Below, piece after piece: positions 1 through 4,032 of a DNA stretch of 17,565 nt. The stretch spans positions 1 to 17,565 of the forward strand of contig CALGBY010000042.1 of assembly GCA_937886445.1 (NCBI GenBank). Reading direction: 5' to 3'. Origin of the DNA: an uncultured Clostridia bacterium. Lineage in GTDB: Bacteria > Bacillota > Clostridia > Christensenellales > Aristaeellaceae. A program made the translations under genes and the position numbers. Each line of letters begins with the position of its first letter. Within the stretch, counting starts at the first letter, position 1. Below the pieces are notes generated by a model. The model had not been told where the DNA came from, did not search any database, and saw only the letters and a program-made list of their open reading frames with translations.

Positions 1-1
1 C

Positions 2-64
2 TTTTACCGGGCATTCAAAGCAAGGACAGGTAAATCGCCGACGCAGTTCGGCAAGGCCGAGTGA
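2..64 (+). CDS. AraC-family transcriptional regulator, C-terminal end (partial)
   Basis: Frame 2 is open from the window edge to TGA at 62-64 and encodes FYRAFKARTGKSPTQFGKAE. This matches the last helix and tail of the AraC/XylS helix-turn-helix domain, where an F-x-R-x-F-K-x-x-x-G-x-S-P-x-x-F/Y-R pattern is typical. The protein would be a DNA-binding activator, but its sensor domain, and so its inducer, lies outside the window. The gene ends normally, so the mobile element to the right has not truncated its coding end. The call rests on only 20 residues of a very recognisable motif. Confidence 0.7.
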   Translation, partial: FYRAFKARTGKSPTQFGKAE

Positions 65-124
65 GAATGTATACTCCGATCACAATGGATGTTTTTTTCC
101 GATTACAAGGGGCATTTTTCTATC

Positions 125-153
125 TTGCCAAAACCCAATATGTGTGCTATACG
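125..153 (+). promoter_or_regulatory. Sigma-70-type promoter candidate
   Basis: TTGCCA (125-130) and TATACG (148-153) are separated by 17 bp, and a TG lies just before the -10 (extended -10, TGc). It points toward the broken sigma-like gene that starts at 402, leaving a leader of about 240 nt. Seen by motif only. Confidence 0.4.
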
Positions 154-276
154 TAAAAAGAACGTTTGTTCTTGTTTATGCATGATATGATCGATCATGT
201 ACGACCTCCCGCGATTTGTGACTGTACTGCCAGTTATCGGGGTTCAAGAGGTCAAGTCTGTTCGCAGTCTCTCATC

Positions 277-304
277 CAGCGCAACGACCGTTGACGGTGT
301 CGCT
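277..304 (+). other. Hairpin in the leader of the broken sigma-like gene
   Basis: AGCG at 277 pairs with CGCT at 301-304, and an inner CCGT-tg-ACGG pairs within it. There is no T-run after it, so it is not an intrinsic terminator. With the candidate promoter at 125, it is the main content of the 65-363 non-coding stretch, in which I see no other gene. Confidence 0.35.
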
Positions 305-363
305 ACAAGTCAAAGGAACGGAAGGTTCAAATGACGTGCAGCGTTATTCAGTTTGCCTTTTGC

Positions 364-392
364 CCTCCGTTCTGCAAGAACGCAAACGGAGG
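364..392 (+). promoter_or_regulatory. Hairpin that can sequester a ribosome binding site
   Basis: CCTCCGTT (364-371) is perfectly complementary to AACGGAGG (385-392), with a 13-nt loop. The right arm contains the GGAGG Shine-Dalgarno sequence for the ATG at 402, 9 nt away. Pairing would hide the ribosome binding site. This is a clear sequence feature; the regulatory role is inferred. Confidence 0.5.
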
Positions 393-401
393 AATGCAAA
401 A

Positions 402-868
402 ATGGAACTTAAGATTCGTTATGAAAACGCGTATTAGGTCATCGAACTCACCGAGGAAGATACCGACAACTTGTGGGTCAGCCTCTCGCTGGAGGGAGAG
501 GAACTTTCGCAGGACGAAAAGGAGCAGCGTATTCAGGAGGCGTGGGAGAAGCGCTTCAACCGCCCGGACTATAACTGCTGGCACAGGCATACCCGGCATA
601 CAGATCCTACGTCGAAAGCCAGACGGAAGAACGGTACACGCGGTTATATCGCGCCGGATGAAGATGACGATTTCGATGTTATGGGCCAATTGGCTGTGTC
701 CGATTTCCGTTCCGAGCAGGAGATCAGGGACGATGAGGCGCTGCTTCGTGAGCGGATCCGCTCTGTTTTGAAACCGGACTACGCTGAGATGATCATTGCC
801 ATTCACTTGGATGGCATGACATCAGGCTAGTATGCCGCGCTGATTGGTGAAAAGCCGAATACGCTGAA
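402..868 (+). pseudogene. Broken sigma-70-like regulator of a mobile element
   Basis: The reading frame from ATG 402 gives MELKIRYENAY, a TAG stop (435-437), then VIELTEEDTDNLWVSLSLEG. It stays open to a second TAG (828-830), after which YAALIGEKPNTLN continues. This resembles small sigma-70/region-4-like proteins common on Clostridia conjugative elements, where the two stop positions are normally sense codons (Gln in AYQ; Gln or Glu before YA). The conserved LKPDYAEMIIAIHLDGMT segment before the second stop is the start of the region-4 helix-turn-helix. The recognisable reading ends near 868, about where a short opposite-strand frame begins, so the tail is also damaged. The ribosome binding site GGAGG (388-392) is intact. 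TAG ends other intact genes here (recombinase, parR), so recoding is unlikely. A translation restart at TTG/ATG after the first stop could still give an N-terminally short protein. Confidence 0.65.
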
Positions 869-1006
869 TACAGCGTCACCAAGAAAGTTTACTACATCTT
901 TTCCGATGTTACTCATGTCTGTTTCCTCCTAATTCTTGTTGAAGTATTCCCACGCGGTCTCGTAGTCTTTTTCACGGTTTCCAAATCTGAACAATTGAAT
1001 AAATTT
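827..1006 (-). pseudogene. Possible remnants of two overlapping minus-strand genes
   Basis: On the minus strand a frame ending at 929-931 reads GNREKDYETAWEYFNKN, which looks like a real protein tail. A strong AGGAGG (complement of 925-930) sits 8 nt before an ATG (complement of 914-916) opening MSNIGKDVVNFLGDA and stopping at 827-829. The last part of this second frame is antisense to the broken sigma-like gene, so it is probably truncated near 868. The upstream part of the first frame runs into the repeat array and is not credible beyond about 1006. I do not recognise either product. Confidence 0.3.
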
Positions 1007-1016
1007 CGGACCACCT

Positions 1017-1080
1017 AAGCGCAGACGAGCGCACCCAAGCGCACTTAAGCGCAGTAAAGCTATGGTATAATGTATTCTGT
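1017..1080 (+). promoter_or_regulatory. Array unit A: AAGCGCA repeats and extended -10
   Basis: Repeats start at 1017, 1027, 1037 and 1047, with a partial copy at 1057 (exact 10-bp period, core AAGCGCA, one copy GAGCGCA). TATAAT is at 1066-1071, preceded by TGg (extended -10) and followed by GTATTCTG. The -35 position has no TTGACA-like sequence and is occupied by the repeats. Confidence 0.6.
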
Positions 1081-1119
1081 CGGAATCGGGTTGAGTTCTA
1101 TCGCCAATCGAGCTGAAAA

Positions 1120-1205
1120 GTCCGGACACACAAGCGCAGTCAAGCGCGGGTAAGCGCACCCAAGCGCACTCAAGCGCAGCAAAGCGGTGGTATAATGTAT
1201 TCTGT
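1120..1205 (+). promoter_or_regulatory. Array unit B: AAGCGCA repeats and extended -10
   Basis: GTCCGGAC (1120-1127) precedes repeats at 1132, 1142, 1152, 1162 and 1172, with a partial copy at 1182 (exact 10-bp period). TATAAT is at 1191-1196 with TGg before it and GTATTCTG after it. Downstream sequence is very similar to unit A, so A and B look like a tandem duplication with one extra repeat in B. Confidence 0.6.
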
Positions 1206-1244
1206 CAAAATCAGGTTGGGTTCTATCGACGATTGGGCAGAAAA

Positions 1245-1320
1245 GTCCGGACACTCGGGAACACTTAGGAACGCTACGGAACGTTTAGGAACACTAAAAC
1301 CGTGTTATTATGTATCATGC
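1245..1320 (+). promoter_or_regulatory. Array unit C: GGAAC repeats and extended -10
   Basis: GTCCGGAC (1245-1252) precedes GGAAC-core repeats at 1258, 1268, 1278 and 1288 (10-bp period). TATTAT is at 1306-1311, preceded by TGt and followed by GTATCATG. There is no -35 consensus. Confidence 0.6.
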
Positions 1321-1336
1321 AAATAGCAGGATAAAA

Positions 1337-1410
1337 GTCCGGACACTCGGGACCGTATAGGACCGTTCGGGATCGATTAGGACCACAATATGGTGCTATA
1401 ACATATCATG
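1337..1410 (+). promoter_or_regulatory. Array unit D: GGACC repeats and extended -10
   Basis: GTCCGGAC (1337-1344) precedes GGACC or GGATC repeats at 1350, 1360, 1370 and 1380 (10-bp period). TATAAC is at 1397-1402, preceded by TGc and followed by ATATCATG. There is no -35 consensus. Confidence 0.6.
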
Positions 1411-1417
1411 AAAAAAA

Positions 1418-1490
1418 TCCGGAAAGAATCGGAAGAAATCGGAAGGAATCGGAAAGAACCGGAAACAAAGGTGTGTTATACTGTATCATG
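1418..1490 (+). promoter_or_regulatory. Array unit E: GGAA repeats and extended -10
   Basis: TCCGGA (1418-1423) merges into five repeats of form GGAANNAANC starting at 1421, 1431, 1441, 1451 and 1461 (the last degenerate). TATACT is at 1477-1482, preceded by TGt and followed by GTATCATG. There is no -35 consensus. Confidence 0.6.
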
Positions 1491-1505
1491 GGCATAGCGA
1501 TAATG

Positions 1506-1602
1506 ATGTCCTCGATTGCCAGCAAAAAGCAACGAAATGTCCTCAAATGTCATAGATATGTCAGATAGACAGCCAGGGCTTGACGAGTTATACTGTATCC
1601 TG
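1506..1602 (+). promoter_or_regulatory. Array unit F: ATGTC repeats with a normal -35/-10 promoter
   Basis: ATGTC occurs at 1506, 1537, 1547 and 1558. Unlike the other units, this one has a near-consensus -35, TAGACA (1566-1571), 17 bp before TATACT (1589-1594), and no TG extension. GTATCCTG follows. It is nearest the par operon and is the best candidate for its main promoter. Confidence 0.6.
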
Positions 1603-1615
1603 CCAAACCAGGCAA

Positions 1616-1647
1616 GCGTCAGAGAAATGATCTCCGGCGCTTTTTTT
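1616..1647 (+). terminator. Intrinsic terminator or attenuator between promoter array and operon
   Basis: GCGTCAGAGA (1616-1625) pairs with TCTCCGGCGC (1631-1640), with one A/C mismatch and one G-T pair, a 5-nt loop, and seven T residues (1641-1647). It sits downstream of all six promoter-like units and 31 bp before the first ATG, so it would terminate or attenuate transcription into the par operon. Confidence 0.7.
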
Positions 1648-1678
1648 ATGCCCATTTTCAAGAAAGGAGAAGTGCCAA

Positions 1679-1825
1679 ATGAACATCAAGATTGTTTATG
1701 CTCACAAGACTGCAATTTTACCTCGTATCAGGTCGCCTGATACGGGAATCTGTTTCTATGGCTATCACAAGAAAAATACTATCTGCATCAAACAAATTCA
1801 GGAGGATTTATGGCCTACACACTGA
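1679..1825 (+). CDS. Hypothetical 48-aa protein, first gene of the par-like operon
   Basis: ATG 1679 is preceded by AAAGGAG (1663-1669) at good spacing, and the frame runs to TGA 1823-1825. The product begins MNIKIVYAHKTAILPRIRSP and is moderately basic, with no membrane segment or signal peptide. The end overlaps the next gene (ATG 1810) by 16 bp, and the AGGAGG of that gene lies inside this frame, which suggests translational coupling. A 9-bp perfect inverted repeat (1724-1732 and 1736-1744) lies in mid-gene. I do not recognise a family. It could be a small regulator or a translated leader of the operon. The strong ribosome binding site and coupling argue that it is translated. Confidence 0.6.
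   Translation: MNIKIVYAHKTAILPRIRSPDTGICFYGYHKKNTICIKQIQEDLWPTH
1722..1746 (+). repeat. Perfect inverted repeat inside the small ORF
   Basis: CGTATCAGG (1724-1732) pairs with CCTGATACG (1736-1744) around a TCG loop, and C1722 can also pair with G1746. There is no T-run after it. It may be a protein operator or an mRNA hairpin affecting translation of the coupled genes. Confidence 0.5.
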
Positions 1826-2118
1826 CCAAGTACGAAAAAGAAACTACAGTTCTCTATAACCAGAGCAATGAGCCGATGCTCATTTCCACCTATGACCCCA
1901 ATCTTCGGAAACGACTGAAGGATTACGCGAAAAAATTTCCTGATCTCTGTACGCGGGTCGATAAGCAGAAGTATTCCGATTACGCGGAGTATGAAATTGA
2001 AAAGAGCCGCGTATCGATCAGGCTGCTCCCGCCCTACAGTGACGAACGGAAACAGGCTGCTGCCGAGAAAGTCCGGCAGATGTTCCACAGCTCCGATACG
2101 GAGCAGAAAGATGAATAA
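1810..2118 (+). CDS. Conserved small accessory protein of Clostridia mobile elements
   Basis: The 102-aa frame starts at ATG 1810 after AGGAGG (about 7 nt) and ends at 2118. It begins MAYTLTKYEKETTVLYNQSN and contains a YDP..RKRLKDYAKKFPDL segment and a C-terminal RLLPPYSDERKQAAAEK segment. From memory this resembles a short uncharacterised protein seen on plasmids and integrative elements of gut Clostridia, with the same order: TLTK.E.ET.ILYN near the start and YSD.R...A..R near the end. Its function is unknown. It is soluble and highly charged, and is coupled to the 48-aa ORF upstream. It is separated from parM by a 199-nt leader with its own hairpins, so it may be expressed partly independently. 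Confidence 0.75.
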   Translation: MAYTLTKYEKETTVLYNQSNEPMLISTYDPNLRKRLKDYAKKFPDLCTRVDKQKYSDYAEYEIEKSRVSIRLLPPYSDERKQAAAEKVRQMFHSSDTEQKDE

Positions 2119-2213
2119 CCATGGAAACAGCCTGTCATGTTTTTTTGATCTGGGCTTGTCAGGTTATTTTTACGTTTTTTCAAAATTCGATCATAATAAA
2201 GGTGAAAGGGGTG

Positions 2214-2231
2214 ATGCCTATTGATTGTTAA
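2214..2231 (+). promoter_or_regulatory. Possible five-codon leader peptide (MPIDC) before parM
   Basis: ATG 2214 to TAA 2229-2231 is preceded by a strong GAAAGGGG (2203-2211, tight spacing). It is followed at once by a GGGATC-gat-GATCCC hairpin (2234-2248) and a terminator-like hairpin (2258-2288). That order is what a leader-peptide attenuator would look like. It could equally be chance. Confidence 0.3.
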
Positions 2232-2233
2232 CC

Positions 2234-2288
2234 GGGATCGATGATCCCATTCATATCTGCGGACGGCAAACGCTGTCCGTAATTTTTT
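2234..2288 (+). terminator. Double hairpin with T-run (attenuator candidate) before parM
   Basis: The first hairpin is GGGATC (2234-2239) with GATCCC (2243-2248). The second is TGCGGACGG (2258-2266) with CTGTCCGTA (2273-2281), with two wobble pairs, followed by six T residues (2283-2288). The second has the form of an intrinsic terminator and lies 30 bp before the parM ATG, so read-through here could set ParM/ParR levels. Confidence 0.5.
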
Positions 2289-2317
2289 ACCCAAATCATC
2301 AAAGAAAGAGAGATTAC

Positions 2318-3253
2318 ATGACTGAACAGAACCAGAAACCCATCCTGATCGCCATTGACCATGGTTATGGCAACGTGAAGACTCCCCATTTCATTTTCCC
2401 CACCGGCGTTACCGCGTACAGCGAGGAGCCTGCCATGTCCAGCGAAACGCTCTGTTGGGCCGGACGATGGTATGCCATCGGCGATTCCCACAAGGAGTTC
2501 ATTGCCGACAAGACCACGGATGAAGACTACCTGAAACTGACGATGGTCGCCGTCGCCAAGGAACTGAACAGACGCGGATTGACCGAAGCGCCCGTTTATC
2601 TGGCTGTCGGCCTGCCATTAACGTGGGTAGGTCAGCAGAAGGAACGCTTCGCCCGTTACCTGACCCAACTGCCTGTTCTGGAATATCGCTATAACGGAAA
2701 AGACTATACCGTGGAGATCGTCGGCTTGGAGGTATACGCGCAGGGTTTCGCGGCAGTCGCGGACAGGCTGAAGGAATTTACCGGCGTGAATATGCTCTGT
2801 GATATCGGCAACGGCACGATGAACATCATGTATATCAACAATGGCCGTCCCATCAGCGGGCAGTGCTATACGGAAAAGTTCGGCACCCACCAGTGCCTGC
2901 TGGCGGCACGGGAAGCGTTGATGCGGAAGCCGCATATCTCGGTAAACGACTGCATCATCGAGGAGGTGCTTCGTACCGGCACGGCTGAAGTGGATGAAAA
3001 TGTGATCGCGATCATCCGGGAATCCGCTTCCGACTACGTGGGCGGGATCATGCGCAGCCTGCGTGAGCATGAGTATGACCCGCTGACCACGAAACTGTGG
3101 TTCATGGGCGGCGGTGCCTGTCTGGTGAAGAACTTCGGGAACCTTACGGATAAGCGGATCAGGATCATAGACGATATCCAGGCCACGGTGAAAGGGTATC
3201 ACCGACTGGCGGCCAAGGCGTTGACCAAGCGTGGTGAGCCCTTTGAAGAATGA
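2318..3253 (+). CDS. parM: ParM/StbA-like actin-family plasmid segregation ATPase
   Basis: The 311-aa product is an actin-like ATPase of the ParM/StbA/Alp type. Three nucleotide-binding motifs are visible: phosphate-1 ILIAIDHGYGNVKT near the N-terminus, phosphate-2 MLCDIGNGTMNIMYI in mid-protein, and the adenosine motif KLWFMGGGACLVKNFG near the C-terminus. Such proteins polymerise on ATP binding and push apart DNA copies held by ParR at parC. The start is ATG 2318 behind a purine-rich AAAGAAAGAGAG; the frame stays open further upstream, but through a hairpin leader, so that start was rejected. The gene overlaps the ParR-like gene by 23 bp. The length is typical of the family. ParM on an element with a serine integrase suggests the excised form must be maintained. 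Confidence 0.85.
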   Translation: MTEQNQKPILIAIDHGYGNVKTPHFIFPTGVTAYSEEPAMSSETLCWAGRWYAIGDSHKEFIADKTTDEDYLKLTMVAVAKELNRRGLTEAPVYLAVGLPLTWVGQQKERFARYLTQLPVLEYRYNGKDYTVEIVGLEVYAQGFAAVADRLKEFTGVNMLCDIGNGTMNIMYINNGRPISGQCYTEKFGTHQCLLAAREALMRKPHISVNDCIIEEVLRTGTAEVDENVIAIIRESASDYVGGIMRSLREHEYDPLTTKLWFMGGGACLVKNFGNLTDKRIRIIDDIQATVKGYHRLAAKALTKRGEPFEE

Positions 3254-3569
3254 CAAGAGGATCAGTTTCAGCGTCCGGCTGAATCTGAATAACCCTCGGC
3301 ATCAGGAAGCGTGGGAACTGCTGCAGAGCAGCCCCTCTTCTTATGCCGCCACCATCGTGGATGCCCTCGTCGCGTTCAGGGAGAACAAGGCGCATAGCGA
3401 TCTTCTGTGTCAGATCGAAACCACCGTGCGAAGGGTCCTTGGAGAAATGATCCAAGCCGCGCCTGTTTCCGTAATCGCTGCCGTTCCTGCGAATGTGAAG
3501 CAGGAAGACAATGGCGAGATCTCCGATGAGGATTTCGACATTGCCGACAGTTTCATGAACGGTCTGTAG
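3231..3569 (+). CDS. parR: ParR-like centromere-binding adaptor
   Basis: The 112-aa product begins (GTG) VSPLKNDKRISFSVRLNLNN. The short beta-strand-like ISFSVRLNLN segment followed by helices (HQEAWELLQSS, SYAATIVDALVAF) matches the ribbon-helix-helix layout of small proteins encoded next to ParM in Clostridia elements. The C-terminal part is acidic (EDNGEISDEDFDIADSF), as expected for the tail through which ParR contacts ParM filaments. It starts inside the end of parM (GTG 3231, or GTG 3234), so the two are translationally coupled. It probably binds direct-repeat DNA and represses its own promoter; the repeat array at 1005-1600 is the obvious candidate target. The ParR role is inferred mainly from position, size and fold pattern. 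Confidence 0.65.
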   Translation: MVSPLKNDKRISFSVRLNLNNPRHQEAWELLQSSPSSYAATIVDALVAFRENKAHSDLLCQIETTVRRVLGEMIQAAPVSVIAAVPANVKQEDNGEISDEDFDIADSFMNGL

Positions 3570-3571
3570 GG

Positions 3572-3632
3572 TGATACCGGAAATGATGTCACTGAGTTCC
3601 GCTATGAAAAAGCGGTATCAAAAGTGATGTCA
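3572..3632 (+). repeat. Inverted and direct repeats just after parR
   Basis: TGATACCG (3572-3579) is inverted as CGGTATCA (3613-3620). TGATGTCA occurs twice in direct orientation (3584-3591 and 3625-3632), 41 bp apart, close to four helical turns. The ATGTC core matches the repeats of array unit F (1506-1562), so this could be a second binding site of the same protein. A shorter CCGCT/AGCGG hairpin (3599-3615) overlaps the inverted repeat. Confidence 0.4.
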
Positions 3633-3659
3633 TGGTCAATTACTGTATATTCCCTTTCA

Positions 3660-4005
3660 CGGCGGTGCCGTTGTACGAGAATAAGGCGCAAGCAGCACCC
3701 TCCCATAAGCAACGGGGTTATGCCAAGCGAAAGCATAGCCCCGTTGCTTGTATGGGTCACGGAGGGAGGCCGCAGGCCGACTAACGCCGACAAATGCTTG
3801 CATTTGCGGCGTGTAGCCTCGGAAAGCTTGCTTTTCGAGGCCGGAGTGTCCAGAGGGCTTGCGCCCTTTGGGTCGGGTGCAGGGCGACAGCGCCTGCCGG
3901 GAATCCAAAGGGCAGCGCCCTTGGCCCACGACACTTTGCAGCGAAGCTGAAAGTGTCATAGTGGGTAGTTACACTTTCGCAAAAGTGCTCCCGTAGCTAC
4001 CTCTG
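3660..4005 (+). other. Hairpin-dense non-coding region, candidate origin of transfer (oriT)
   Basis: About 340 bp directly before the relaxase consists of consecutive inverted repeats. A stem of about 22 bp spans 3702-3756 (AAGCAACGGGG against CCCCGTTGCTT at its core). Others are at 3785-3811, 3816-3841 (12 bp), 3852-3869, 3905-3924, 3930-3957 (GACACTTT against AAAGTGTC with an inner CAGC/GCTG) and 3972-3987 (CACTTT-CGCA-AAAGTG). ACACTTT recurs at 3931 and 3971. MobV relaxases act on an oriT just upstream of their own gene, and the oriT of pMV158 carries ACTTTAT/ATAAAGT-type arms; the 3930-3987 pair is the most similar part. The remaining hairpins could serve single-strand replication or block transcription from parR into mob. 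Open frames across this region are compositional artefacts. Confidence 0.55.
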
Positions 4006-4032
4006 CCAGCAAATGAATCAATATCAGCATTT

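Larger units (their letters stand above)
1005..1600 (+). repeat. Array of six promoter-like units with phased 10-bp direct repeats (candidate parC)
   Basis: Six units follow each other in one orientation. Each has a block of direct repeats (mostly exactly 10 bp apart), a -10 hexamer 16-19 bp after the start of the last full copy (irregular in the sixth), and a conserved GTATNNTG-like start region. The repeat core differs by unit: AAGCGCA (two units), GGAAC, GGACC, GGAA, ATGTC. AAAAGTCCGGACAC or a variant precedes units two to five, and a degenerate copy (from 1005) precedes the first. No protein-coding gene fits here. Established knowledge: ParR proteins of type II partition systems bind arrays of 10-12-bp repeats (parC) that overlap the par promoter, and a ParM/ParR pair follows at 2318-3569. 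I infer a multi-unit centromere/promoter region. Confidence 0.7.

Noticed and set aside
331..771. 146-codon plus-strand frame starting at 331
   Set aside because: It lies in another frame over the recognisable sigma-like reading and has no ribosome binding site; its residues are arginine- and serine-rich and low in information.
402..868. Reassignment of TAG as a sense codon in this DNA
   Set aside because: The parR and serine recombinase genes end at TAG at the normal family length, and no other gene is interrupted by TAG.
929..1254. Minus-strand frames over the repeat array
   Set aside because: They exist because the 10-bp repeats lack stop codons in those frames; the peptides just repeat the DNA pattern.
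1005..1600. CRISPR array
   Set aside because: The repeats are 10 bp, back to back without 30-40-bp spacers, and each block ends in a -10 element. No Cas gene is present.
1679..2118. Toxin-antitoxin pair
   Set aside because: Size and overlap fit, but neither protein shows a toxin fold motif or an antitoxin DNA-binding motif; the 102-aa protein looks like a known uncharacterised element protein.
2225..2317. Upstream in-frame start for parM at 2225
   Set aside because: The extra residues are the translated hairpin leader; ATG 2318 has a purine-rich site and gives the conserved N-terminus.
3602..3959. Overlapping frames of about 100 codons in the hairpin region
   Set aside because: They run through strong inverted repeats on both strands, have no ribosome binding sites and resemble no protein.
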